NCBI GenBank assembly: GCA_017446355.1
Contig: JAFSQZ010000146.1
Location: 1 to 11,008, forward strand
Source of the DNA: Neisseriaceae bacterium
Lineage (GTDB): Bacteria > Pseudomonadota > Gammaproteobacteria > Burkholderiales > Neisseriaceae
Reading direction: 5' to 3'
DNA: 11,008 nt
How positions within the stretch are numbered: position 1 is the first letter of the stretch; every line of letters begins with the position of its first letter. Shown piece by piece: positions 1 to 6,853 of the stretch. Below the pieces are notes generated by a model. That model saw only the letters and a list, made by a program, of their open reading frames with translations. It searched no databases and was not told the DNA's origin. The position numbers and the translations under genes were made by a program.

Positions 1-1
1 A

Positions 2-2764
2 TTATGCGTTGTTTTCATCGCTAGTTTCTGATTCAGGCTGTGTTGAAAGAACCGTTTCTGTGTTGCTTTCATCTTCACTTTCATTGCTTTCTTCTTTGTC
101 TACCCGTTCAATAGCAACCAGTGTTGTACCTTCATCTAGATTGATTAAGCGAACACCAGCAGCGGCGCGACCTGTTTCGCGAATACCTTCTACTTGGGTG
201 CGAATTAAAACACCACCGCTGGTAATCAACATTAAATCATCGCTTGGGTCAACCAATAATGCAGCGACCAAATCGCCATTGCGTTCACCTGTATCAATGG
301 CAATAACGCCTTGTCCACCTTTGCCTTTGCGTGAATAGTTTTCAATCGGTGTGCGTTTACCGTAACCATTGGCAGTGGCGGTAAGTACTTGTTGTTCACT
401 ACCGATTTCGGCAACCAATAGACTAACAATACGACCGTTTTCAGGCAGCTTCATACCGCGCAAACCACCGCTACCACGACTGCTTGGACGAACACCTTTA
501 TTGGTCAGTAAATTAAATTCGCTGCTGTTTTCGTTGTCGTCATCAGCATCGTTTTCTGTTTGATTGTCCAACAATTCCTCGTCTTCTTCGGTGTTGCTGC
601 TGTTGTAGTATTCGTTAAAACGAATGGCTTTGCCCAAGTTTGAGAAGAGCATAATGTCAGATGAACCACTGGTTTTCGCAACGCCTACCAAACTATCACC
701 TTCTTTTAACGCAATGGCTTTAATGCCTTTAACGCTGACGTTTTTAAAGGCAGAAAGACGAACTTTTTTCACGATACCTTGCGCAGTGGCGAAGAAAACG
801 TATTCATCTTCGGGGAAATCGCGTACAGGTAAAATAGCGGAAACTTGTTCACCTTCTTCCAAGTTAATCACATTATTGATGGGGCGACCACGTGAATTAC
901 GTCCCCCTTCAGGCAGCTTGTAAACCTTAATCCAGTGGCAACGTCCAAAGTTTGTGAAACACATTAAGTAATCGTGAGTATTGGCAATAAATAAAGAGTG
1001 AATGCCGTCTTCATCTTTGGTTGCGGTGGCTTGTTTACCGCGTCCGCCACGTTTTTGTGCTTGGTAATCAGAAGTCGGTTGCGTTTTGATGTAGCCACTA
1101 CGAGTGAGCGTAACCACCATATCGCGTGGCGTGATTAAATCTTCGTCATCAATGTTGCCACCGCCAAATACATCAATTTCGCTGCGCCGCGCATCACCAT
1201 ATTGTGTCTGCATCGCTTGCATTTCTTCTTGCATAATTTGGCGAACACGTTCTGGTTTGGCCAAAATATCCAGTAAGTCAATAATGGCTTCCATTAAATT
1301 TTTGTATTCATTAACGATTTCATCTTGGTCAAGATTGGTGAGATTGCGCAAACTCATACGCAAAATCGCACGCGCTTGGTCATCAGATAACCAGTAACCG
1401 TCGTCTTTTAAACCTGTGTTTTCAGGAGCATCTTCTGGACGCGCTAAACTTAAATCCACATCGCTACGCGCCAGCATTTCGCTAACCAAAGCAGATTGCC
1501 AAGGACGAGATACCAAAGCTTCACGTGCAGCATCAACATCAACAGATTGTTTAATTAACGCAATCATTTCATCAATATTGGAAAGGGCAACCGCTTTGCC
1601 TTCGGCAATATGTCCTTCTTGACGTGATTTTTTCAGACGGAAAATGGTGCGGCGAGTAATGATTTCACGGCGATGGCGCAGGAATTCACTCAACACTTGT
1701 TTTAAATTTAACAAACGTGGCTGACCGTCTACCAGTGCCACCATATTGATACCAAAAGTATTTTGTAGTTGAGTGAGTTTATAAAGCTGGTTCAAAATCA
1801 CTTCGGCATTTTCATTGCGTTTTAATTCAATCACAATGCGAATGCCTGTACTCAAATCCGACACGTCCAACACATCGGAAATGCCTTCAATGGTTTTATT
1901 GTTAACCAACTCACCAATGCGTTCTACCAATTTCGCTTTATTGACTTGATAAGGCAATTCATCAATCACAATGGCTTCACGATCGCCGTTTTTATCCAAA
2001 GGCTCAATATGCGTTTTGGCACGAATCACCACACGACCGCGTCCTGTTTGATAAGCACTGCGCACGTCTGATAAACCAAAAATGGTTGCACCAGTAGGAA
2101 AATCAGGGGCTTTAATGGTGTCAATTAACTCGTTAATATCAATATCAGGATTATTTAAAAGTTTCAGGCAGGCATCAAGTGTGTCGCTTAAATTATGGGG
2201 TGGAATATTGGTTGCCATACCAACCGCAATCCCTTCAGAACCGTTCACCAACAAAGCAGGAAAACGAGTGGGTAACACCACAGGCTCTTGTTCGCTACCA
2301 TCATAATTATCGCGGAAATTAACCGTTTCTTCTTCCAAATCTGCCAACATTTCGTGTGCAACGCGTTGCATACGAATTTCTGTGTAACGCATCGCCGCAG
2401 CGGAATCGCCATCAATAGAACCAAAATTACCTTGACCATCAATTAAGGTATAACGCATAGAAAATGGTTGCGCCATACGCACAATGGTTTGATAAACTGC
2501 GCTATCGCCGTGTGGGTGGTATTTACCGATAACGTCGCCGACCACACGTGCCGATTTTTTATACGCACTGTTCCAGCTGTTTTTTAATTCGTGCATAGCA
2601 AACAAAACGCGCCGATGCACAGGTTTTAAACCATCACGCACATCAGGCAGCGCACGCCCTACAATCACCGACATAGCATAGTCCAAATAGGACTTTTTCA
2701 TCTCGTCTTCAAGGCTAACAACAATGGTTTCTTTGGCAAAAGACTGCTCAATTTCTTGGCTCAT
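2..2764 (-). CDS. gyrA: DNA gyrase subunit A
   Basis: The A subunit of type II topoisomerase gyrase cuts and rejoins DNA and, with GyrB, introduces negative supercoils using ATP. The 920-residue protein is complete, from ATG at 2764 to TAA at 2-4. The N-terminal breakage-reunion domain carries the hallmark DVRDGLKPVHRR (41-52) and the catalytic tyrosine Y127 in AAAMRYTE. The quinolone region HPHGDSAVYQT (83-93) keeps Ser88 (E. coli Ser83) but has Gln92 where E. coli has Asp87. The C-terminal wrapping domain has a GyrA box, QKRGGRG (570-576). An acidic, Asn-rich insert lies at about 719-752, and the tail from about 888 is acidic and Ser/Glu-rich; as I recall, Neisseria GyrA has similar acidic stretches. 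The reading frame is unbroken. A GGAA about 11 nt upstream is a weak ribosome site. gyrA lies downstream of metK but appears to have its own promoter. Confidence 0.98.
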   Translation of the reverse strand: MSQEIEQSFAKETIVVSLEDEMKKSYLDYAMSVIVGRALPDVRDGLKPVHRRVLFAMHELKNSWNSAYKKSARVVGDVIGKYHPHGDSAVYQTIVRMAQPFSMRYTLIDGQGNFGSIDGDSAAAMRYTEIRMQRVAHEMLADLEEETVNFRDNYDGSEQEPVVLPTRFPALLVNGSEGIAVGMATNIPPHNLSDTLDACLKLLNNPDIDINELIDTIKAPDFPTGATIFGLSDVRSAYQTGRGRVVIRAKTHIEPLDKNGDREAIVIDELPYQVNKAKLVERIGELVNNKTIEGISDVLDVSDLSTGIRIVIELKRNENAEVILNQLYKLTQLQNTFGINMVALVDGQPRLLNLKQVLSEFLRHRREIITRRTIFRLKKSRQEGHIAEGKAVALSNIDEMIALIKQSVDVDAAREALVSRPWQSALVSEMLARSDVDLSLARPEDAPENTGLKDDGYWLSDDQARAILRMSLRNLTNLDQDEIVNEYKNLMEAIIDLLDILAKPERVRQIMQEEMQAMQTQYGDARRSEIDVFGGGNIDDEDLITPRDMVVTLTRSGYIKTQPTSDYQAQKRGGRGKQATATKDEDGIHSLFIANTHDYLMCFTNFGRCHWIKVYKLPEGGRNSRGRPINNVINLEEGEQVSAILPVRDFPEDEYVFFATAQGIVKKVRLSAFKNVSVKGIKAIALKEGDSLVGVAKTSGSSDIMLFSNLGKAIRFNEYYNSSNTEEDEELLDNQTENDADDDNENSSEFNLLTNKGVRPSSRGSGGLRGMKLPENGRIVSLLVAEIGSEQQVLTATANGYGKRTPIENYSRKGKGGQGVIAIDTGERNGDLVAALLVDPSDDLMLITSGGVLIRTQVEGIRETGRAAAGVRLINLDEGTTLVAIERVDKEESNESEDESNTETVLSTQPESETSDENNA

Positions 2765-2797
2765 GAATGCGGTTCCAAAATAAATATAAAACGCGTT

Positions 2798-2806
2798 ATT
2801 TTAACA
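2798..2806 (-). promoter_or_regulatory. Candidate extended -10 promoter of gyrA
   Basis: On the minus strand the sequence reads TGTTAAAAT, an extended -10 (TGn) followed by TAAAAT. It would start transcription near 2791 and give a leader of about 27 nt. A TTGAAA lies upstream, but its spacer is only about 12 nt, so I see no good -35. The same nine bases occur in the leader of the acyltransferase gene at 4331-4339. It is a motif match only. Confidence 0.45.
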
Positions 2807-2873
2807 TAAAAACACTTTCAACTGGCAGCGTACTTATGTTGGAGAGAGATACTTGAAGACGGAAACAACAAGG

Positions 2874-2890
2874 AGATGCTTCGTTTGGTT
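2874..2890 (+). repeat. Single arm of GATGCTTCG-type repeat
   Basis: AGATGCTTCGTTTGGTT here matches 16 of 17 bases of the right arm of the hairpin at 5252-5306, and similarity continues into a following TTTAAA. No matching opposite arm lies nearby, so this is a lone half-copy in the metK-gyrA gap. Its role is unknown. Confidence 0.5.
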
Positions 2891-2904
2891 GTACTTTAAA
2901 TTTG

Positions 2905-2947
2905 AAAGGCTACCTGAAAAAGTTTCTTTATTTTCAGGCAGCCTTTT
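2905..2947 (-). terminator. DUS-derived hairpin terminator after metK
   Basis: The arms AAAGGCTACCTGAAAA (2905-2920) and TTTTCAGGCAGCCTTT (2931-2946) form a 16-bp inverted repeat around a 10-nt loop. The single mismatch is A-C if read from the plus strand but a G-U wobble in minus-strand RNA, which fits termination of metK, whose stop lies about 20 nt upstream. The downstream T tract (CTTTCAAATTT) is weak. One arm (2933-2944) is a perfect minus-strand AGGCTGCCTGAA. The other (2908-2919) is the one-base variant AGGCTACCTGAA. Paired inverted DUS serving as terminators are known in Neisseria. Confidence 0.65.
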
Positions 2948-2967
2948 GGTGTGCTTTGGGTGTTGGT

Positions 2968-4140
2968 TTACAACAAGGCAGCGGCTTTGCGTAATAATTC
3001 GGCTTTGTCGGTTTTTTCCCAAGAAAATTCGGGTTCTTCACGACCAAAATGTCCGTAAGCTGCGGATTTGCTGTAAATGGGGCGCAATAAATCTAACATT
3101 TTGACAATGCCTTTGGGGCGTAAGTCAAAATGTTCGCGCACCAATTTAATCAATTCAGATTCGTTTAATTCGCCTGTGCCAAAGGTGTCAATGGAAATGG
3201 AAGTGGGTTTGGCAATGCCGATGGCATAAGAAATTTGGATTTGACATTGTTTGGCTAAACCAGCCGCAACAATGTTTTTAGCAACATAACGACACGCATA
3301 CGCAGCAGAACGGTCTACTTTGCTTGGGTCTTTGCCAGAGAATGCACCACCACCGTGTGGCGCAGCACCGCCATAAGTGTCTACAATAATTTTGCGTCCT
3401 GTTAAGCCACAATCGCCTTGTGGTCCGCCAATAACGAAATTACCTGTGGGGTTAATATAGTATTTGGTTTCAGGCGTAATCATTTCTGCTGGCAGCACGG
3501 GGTGAATAATGTGTTCTTTTACCGCAGCAATCAAATCTTCACGTGCAATGTTTTCATCGTGTTGCGTAGATAAAACAATCGTGTCAATGCGTTTGACTTT
3601 GCCTGTTTCACCATCGTAAACGCAAGTTAGTTGCGCTTTGGCATCTGGGCGTAACCAAGGCAATAAACCACTTTTGCGCACTTCGCTTTGACGTTGCATT
3701 AAGCGATGGCTGTAATAAATCGCAAAAGGCATCAATTCAGGCGTTTCATCACAAGCATAGCCAAACATTAAACCTTGGTCGCCTGCACCTTGTTCTAAAT
3801 CTACGCCTTCACCTTCGTTGACACCTTGTGCAATATCAGGCGATTGTTCACCATAATTCACCAAAACTTTACACGTATCTGCTGCAAACCCCCAATCGGG
3901 ATTGTTGTAGCCAATACGGCGAATGGTGTCGCGCGCCACTTGTTCGTAGTTTACTTTTGCCGTAGTGGTGATTTCGCCAGCCAAAACGCATAAGTCGGTG
4001 GCAACCAAAGTTTCAGCAGCCACGCGTGCGTTGGGGTCTTGTGTGAAAATCGCGTCTAAAATCGCATCGGAAATTTGGTCGGCAACTTTGTCTGGGTGTC
4101 CTTCGGAAACGGATTCAGAAGTAAACAAATATTCGCTCAT
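2968..4140 (-). CDS. metK: S-adenosylmethionine synthetase
   Basis: Makes S-adenosylmethionine, the main cellular methyl donor, from methionine and ATP in the cytosol, releasing phosphate and pyrophosphate. The protein has 390 residues, close to the usual length of about 384. Visible signatures are the N-terminal EGHPDK (13-18, with the catalytic-region His15), GAGDQGLMFGYA (118-129) and the glycine-rich GGGAFSGKDPSKVDRS (263-278). The ATG at 4140 gives the standard family N-terminus MSEYLFTSESVSEGHPDK, so the start is secure. An AAGAAAG (4148-4154, minus) about 7 nt upstream is a modest ribosome site. The leader of roughly 93 nt from the predicted promoter holds a DUS palindrome. metK is divergent from the acyltransferase gene and is followed by a hairpin terminator before gyrA. 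I see no frameshift or lost motif. Confidence 0.98.
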   Translation of the reverse strand: MSEYLFTSESVSEGHPDKVADQISDAILDAIFTQDPNARVAAETLVATDLCVLAGEITTTAKVNYEQVARDTIRRIGYNNPDWGFAADTCKVLVNYGEQSPDIAQGVNEGEGVDLEQGAGDQGLMFGYACDETPELMPFAIYYSHRLMQRQSEVRKSGLLPWLRPDAKAQLTCVYDGETGKVKRIDTIVLSTQHDENIAREDLIAAVKEHIIHPVLPAEMITPETKYYINPTGNFVIGGPQGDCGLTGRKIIVDTYGGAAPHGGGAFSGKDPSKVDRSAAYACRYVAKNIVAAGLAKQCQIQISYAIGIAKPTSISIDTFGTGELNESELIKLVREHFDLRPKGIVKMLDLLRPIYSKSAAYGHFGREEPEFSWEKTDKAELLRKAAALL

Positions 4141-4167
4141 AGGGGTACTTTCTTATGAATAAAACTT

Positions 4168-4182
4168 TTCAGGCAGCCTGAA
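4168..4182. repeat. Palindromic DUS in the metK leader
   Basis: TTCAGGCAGCCTGAA, extendable to 8-bp arms around one central base, lies 27 nt upstream of the metK start and inside its predicted 5' leader. It is a DNA uptake signal by sequence. A hairpin there could also affect metK translation, which is inference. Confidence 0.85.
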
Positions 4183-4239
4183 AGCAAAGTTATAGGATTA
4201 AACAGAGCGTGAAACTCTAAAAATACAAAAAAACGTGAA

Positions 4240-4268
4240 AGGATAACGCGAAGAAAGTGTGCTGTCTA
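4240..4268 (-). promoter_or_regulatory. Predicted sigma-70 promoter of metK
   Basis: On the minus strand TAGACA (4263-4268) and TATCCT (4240-4245) are separated by exactly 17 nt. The -35 matches TTGACA at five of six bases and the -10 matches TATAAT at four of six. Transcription would begin near 4233. This is the best-formed promoter in the window, judged by motif and spacing alone. Confidence 0.6.
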
Positions 4269-4312
4269 GCGTATCATTTTATTGATGATGATGAAAGATA
4301 TTCATTAAAGCT

Positions 4313-4327
4313 TTCAGGCTGCCTGAA
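4313..4327. repeat. Palindromic DUS between metK and the acyltransferase gene
   Basis: TTCAGGCTGCCTGAA lies upstream of both predicted promoters in this divergent gap, overlapping where a -35 of the plus-strand gene would fall. Confidence 0.85.
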
Positions 4328-4330
4328 AAC

Positions 4331-4339
4331 TGTTAAAAT
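4331..4339 (+). promoter_or_regulatory. Candidate extended -10 promoter of the acyltransferase gene
   Basis: TGTTAAAAT is an extended -10 identical to the candidate before gyrA. The expected -35 position reads CTTTCA inside the DUS palindrome, a poor match. Transcription would start near 4346 and give a leader of about 42 nt. Confidence 0.4.
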
Positions 4340-4359
4340 GATTGCTTATTTTTCCACTA

Positions 4360-4374
4360 TTCAGGCAGCCTGAA
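4360..4374. repeat. Palindromic DUS just upstream of the acyltransferase start
   Basis: TTCAGGCAGCCTGAA ends 13 nt before the ATG at 4388. It fills the place where a ribosome-binding site would be expected, and no clear Shine-Dalgarno sequence is visible. Confidence 0.85.
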
Positions 4375-4387
4375 TAATAATGACATT

Positions 4388-5227
4388 ATGCTAAAACTGA
4401 TTTTTCAATTACTCGCTAAATTGCCACTTCCCGTTTTACATACACTTGCCACAGTCTTGGCAAATATAGGATTTTATTTGATTAAGCGCGATAAACAGCG
4501 TGTTCGAGAAAATTTACGCATTGCAAATTTGCCATACGATGATGCGATGGTTAAACGCGTCTTACAAGAAACCGTCAAAGGAGGGGCAGAATTGGCGGTG
4601 GCGTTTTACAGGCAGCCTGAACAGATTGTGTCCTTGTTTCAAGAAGTACACGGTTGGCATTACATAGAAGAAGCGTTGGCAAAAAAACAAGGTTTATTGC
4701 TGATTACACCACATTTAGGCAGTTACGATTTGGCAGGACGTTACATCAGCGAGCAATTGCCTTTTCCTTTGACCGCAATGTATAAACCGCCCAAACTTAA
4801 AGCAATGGACGACATTATGCAAGAAGGGCGACAACGCGGCAAAGGACGTACCGCACCGACTAATTTGCAAGGCGTGAAACAAGTGATAAAAGCTTTGCGA
4901 CAAGGAGAAGCAACGATTGTGTTGCCTGACCATGTTCCCAATCCACAAGAAGGTGAGGGCGTGTGGGTGAAATTTTTCAACCGTGATGCTTTAACGATGA
5001 CTTTGGCGGGTAAACTGGCGCAAGTTAAAGATGTATGCACCTTATTTTTTGTGGGCGAGCGTTTGCCCAAAGGAAAAGGTTTTGTGTTGCACATTGAACC
5101 CGTTTCAGGCAGCTTAAATGGTGATAAAACACACGATGCGCAAGTGATTAACAATAATGTGGAATCTTGGATTTTGCGTTTTCCAGAACAGTATTTATTT
5201 GCGTACAATCGGTATAAAAAACCATAG
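4388..5227 (+). CDS. lpxL: LpxL/HtrB-family lipid A acyltransferase
   Basis: A member of the lysophospholipid acyltransferase family. LpxL/HtrB enzymes add a secondary fatty acyl chain from acyl-ACP to Kdo-lipid A at the inner membrane. The 279-residue protein has a hydrophobic N-terminal segment (about 1-32) likely to anchor it in the membrane, the catalytic HX4D box H109-LGSY-D114, a DHVPNPQEGEGVWVKFF stretch (181-197) where the family places its second conserved block, and the closing PEQYLFAYNRYKKP (266-279). Length is slightly short of the roughly 300 residues typical of E. coli LpxL, with no sign of truncation. An internal plus-strand DUS (4610-4621) encodes RQPE. Neisseriaceae carry more than one such paralogue (LpxL1, LpxL2), and I cannot say which this is, so the symbol is provisional. 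It is divergent from metK and convergent with yicC. Confidence 0.88.
   Translation: MLKLIFQLLAKLPLPVLHTLATVLANIGFYLIKRDKQRVRENLRIANLPYDDAMVKRVLQETVKGGAELAVAFYRQPEQIVSLFQEVHGWHYIEEALAKKQGLLLITPHLGSYDLAGRYISEQLPFPLTAMYKPPKLKAMDDIMQEGRQRGKGRTAPTNLQGVKQVIKALRQGEATIVLPDHVPNPQEGEGVWVKFFNRDALTMTLAGKLAQVKDVCTLFFVGERLPKGKGFVLHIEPVSGSLNGDKTHDAQVINNNVESWILRFPEQYLFAYNRYKKP
4610..4621 (+). repeat. Asymmetric Kingella-type DUS inside lpxL
   Basis: AGGCAGCCTGAA is preceded by TAC rather than TTC, so only the GCAGCCTGAA orientation is complete. It is one of only two such asymmetric cores seen here. It sits in frame in the coding sequence. Confidence 0.7.
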
Positions 5228-5251
5228 AAAATAATATGTTGAATGGATTTT

Positions 5252-5306
5252 AAACCAAGCGAAGCATCGTTCTATTAAAGTTAAGAGAAGATGCTTCGCT
5301 TGGTTT
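5252..5306. terminator. Long perfect hairpin between convergent lpxL and yicC
   Basis: AAACCAAGCGAAGCATC (5252-5268) is the exact reverse complement of GATGCTTCGCTTGGTTT (5290-5306), giving a 17-bp stem with a 21-nt loop, starting 25 nt after the lpxL stop. Neither side has a long T tract directly after the stem, so it may be a processing or stability hairpin or a mobile repeat rather than a terminator itself. Its right arm recurs at 2874-2890. Confidence 0.55.
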
Positions 5307-5317
5307 TGATTTAAAAT

Positions 5318-5341
5318 AGTCCGTTTTTAAGGACTTTTTTT
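5318..5341 (+). terminator. Intrinsic terminator of lpxL, possibly bidirectional
   Basis: AGTCC (5318-5322) pairs with GGACT (5331-5335) and is followed by a run of T to 5341. Allowing one mismatch, the upstream A-rich stretch extends the stem into the T run. On the minus strand the same stem is followed by ATTTTAAAT, so it may weakly serve yicC too. The yicC stop codon (5340-5342) overlaps the T run. Confidence 0.65.
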
Positions 5342-6212
5342 ATTCAATATTTTGCACTTGCTCGCGCATTTGCTCAATCAATACTTTTAATTCCACCGAT
5401 ACTTGCGTGCATTCATTGGCAATGGATTTGCTGCCCAAAGTATTGGCTTCTCGATTCAACTCTTGCATTAAAAAATCCAAACGTTTACCAATACTGCCTT
5501 TTTGTTCTGTAACAATACGGCGCACTTCATCAATATGCGTATGCAAGCGGCTAAATTCTTCATCTACATCAGCTTTTTGCACAAACAAAGCAAATTCTTG
5601 GCTTAATCGCTCTGTATCAATATCCGAAGTTAAAGCTTCTGCCAAACGGCGGCGCACGCGATCTTTATGGGCTTCAAGTAATTGTGGGAAAAGTTGCTCC
5701 AACGCAACAATAATTTCTTGCATCAAATCCAAACGCTCCACAATATGTTGTTGCAATTTTTTTCCTTCACGGTGGCGAGAGGCTACAAAATCCGTTAAAG
5801 CCTGTTCCAGCAACTGTTCAATCGGTTGCGCTAAAACTTCACTTTCCACTTTGCTGCTCACCAGCACACCTGGAAAACGCAAGACATCAGACATAGTCAA
5901 TTTGCCAATATCTTTATGTTTTTTACGGATTTTTTGATTTAACTGTGCCAACTCATCAATCAAATCTTGATTAACATTCAGGCTGCCTGAAACATTGATA
6001 TCACTCAAAGAAATGCGACACTCCAATTTGCCACGCGATACTTTATTGGCAATTTGTTCACGCAAACGCCCTTCCAAAAAACGCAAATCTTCGGGCATTT
6101 TAAACTGTACATCTAAAAAGCGATGGTTCACCGAACGCAATTCCAAATCAATGCGTTTACCTGCTACTTCAAGACCAACATTTGCAAAACCTGTCATACT
6201 GTGTACATACAT
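5340..6212 (-). CDS. yicC: YicC-family endoribonuclease
   Basis: YicC proteins were long described only as stress-related; E. coli YicC has since been shown to be an endoribonuclease linked to small-RNA turnover. The 290-residue protein fits the family length. It has the N-terminal signature SMTGFA (5-10), LRSVNHRFLDVQFKMPEDLR (25-44), a charged helical middle, and the strongly conserved C-terminal block GKRLDFLMQELNREANTLGS (242-261) followed by VELKVLIEQMREQVQNIE. The start at 6212 is supported by GAAGG (6221-6225, minus) at 8-nt spacing. Met6 would cut the family N-terminus. A palindromic DUS within the gene (5977-5991) encodes part of NVSGSL. In many bacteria yicC precedes gmk; here the gene is alone, with convergent lpxL downstream. 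Confidence 0.93.
   Translation of the reverse strand: MYVHSMTGFANVGLEVAGKRIDLELRSVNHRFLDVQFKMPEDLRFLEGRLREQIANKVSRGKLECRISLSDINVSGSLNVNQDLIDELAQLNQKIRKKHKDIGKLTMSDVLRFPGVLVSSKVESEVLAQPIEQLLEQALTDFVASRHREGKKLQQHIVERLDLMQEIIVALEQLFPQLLEAHKDRVRRRLAEALTSDIDTERLSQEFALFVQKADVDEEFSRLHTHIDEVRRIVTEQKGSIGKRLDFLMQELNREANTLGSKSIANECTQVSVELKVLIEQMREQVQNIE
5977..5991. repeat. Palindromic DUS inside yicC
   Basis: TTCAGGCTGCCTGAA lies within the coding frame at about residues 75-79, in a region between conserved blocks. It is the only full palindrome here that lies wholly inside an undisputed coding sequence. Confidence 0.85.
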
Positions 6213-6432
6213 GATTTTTTCCTTCTACTGTATTAAAAAATCAGTGCAAATGATAACAAACATTAACAAACCTGCCAAAAAAACGCCGTTTCAATTTTTG
6301 CTTACGCCATTATTTAAAAGACAATACTGCTAAACTAAATGTTTTATCTTATTGTTTATAAAGATATTATTCACAAAATACTTATTGCAACAAGCAAACA
6401 TCAGTTGTGTAAAAGTTACATTGTGTTAAATG

Positions 6433-6447
6433 TTCAGGCAGCCTGAA
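6433..6447. repeat. Palindromic DUS at the left of the repeat cluster
   Basis: TTCAGGCAGCCTGAA lies 13 nt before the outer arm of the nested palindrome at 6461. Confidence 0.85.
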
Positions 6448-6460
6448 ATATTTCAAAACA

Positions 6461-6586
6461 CGTCATTGCGAGCTTTACAACGTAAAGCGTGGCAATCTTC
6501 TAAATGTTTCAGGCAGCTTAAATGAAACGATTGTTGTTGTATTAAGGAGATTGCCACAGTTTGCTTTCGCAAACTTCGCAATGACG
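6461..6586. repeat. Nested palindromic element with cross-shaped fold (MITE-like), best-preserved copy
   Basis: The outer arms CGTCATTGCGA (6461-6471) and TCGCAATGACG (6576-6586) are perfect 11-bp inverted repeats. Inside each sits a lateral hairpin: GCTTTAC/GTAAAGC (6472-6488) and AGTTTGC/GCAAACT (6558-6575). The inner arms GTGGCAATCT (6489-6498) and AGATTGCCAC (6548-6557) are a perfect 10-bp pair. A fifth short pair, GTTTCA/TGAAAC (6506-6528), closes the tip and contains a DUS core (6508-6517). It encodes nothing. Repeats of the form CGTCATTGCGAG with GCAATCT are, from memory, widespread in bacterial gaps, so the family may be known even if this copy is not described. Confidence 0.75.
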
Positions 6587-6706
6587 GATAAGATGGATAA
6601 GGTAAAAGGTGAGATGTTTCACTATGCTCAAAATGACAGCGTGATGGGTTGTTCTGAATAAGGTTTTGTTTCGGGCTGGTAACCTTAAATACCTAAAATC
6701 ATCTTT

Positions 6707-6807
6707 GTTATGGCGAAGTTTGGCTTTGTCAAATTGTAGCAATCTCTTAACCATAAAGAGAATACTTTAAATAAGGAGATGACTACTGTCTTAACTTCGT
6801 AATGACG
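6707..6807. repeat. Degenerate second copy of the nested palindrome
   Basis: The parts occur in the same order as at 6461-6586: GTTATGGCGA (6707-6716), a lateral hairpin AGTTTG/CAAATT (6717-6735), inner arm GTAGCAATCT (6736-6745), opposite inner arm AGATGACTAC (6777-6786), and outer arm TCGTAATGACG (6797-6807). The right lateral hairpin is lost. The inner arms differ from the first copy at one position on both sides in a way that keeps the pair. Confidence 0.6.
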
Positions 6808-6853
6808 CGGTTTGTTGAAGGTTTTAGCTGACTGAAATTGATTTAAAATCTCT

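Noticed and set aside
2834..3104. Short open frames on both strands over the metK 3' end and terminator
   Set aside because: They cross the DUS hairpin and the metK coding sequence and have no supporting start signal or homology.
4141..4233. Possible SAM-sensing riboswitch in the metK leader
   Set aside because: The roughly 93-nt leader shows only a DUS palindrome and a 4-bp AGAG/CTCT stem. I see no conserved core of a known SAM riboswitch class.
4741..5208. 155-codon minus-strand open frame opposite lpxL
   Set aside because: It is a shadow of the plus-strand acyltransferase, which has clear family motifs; the antisense frame has none.
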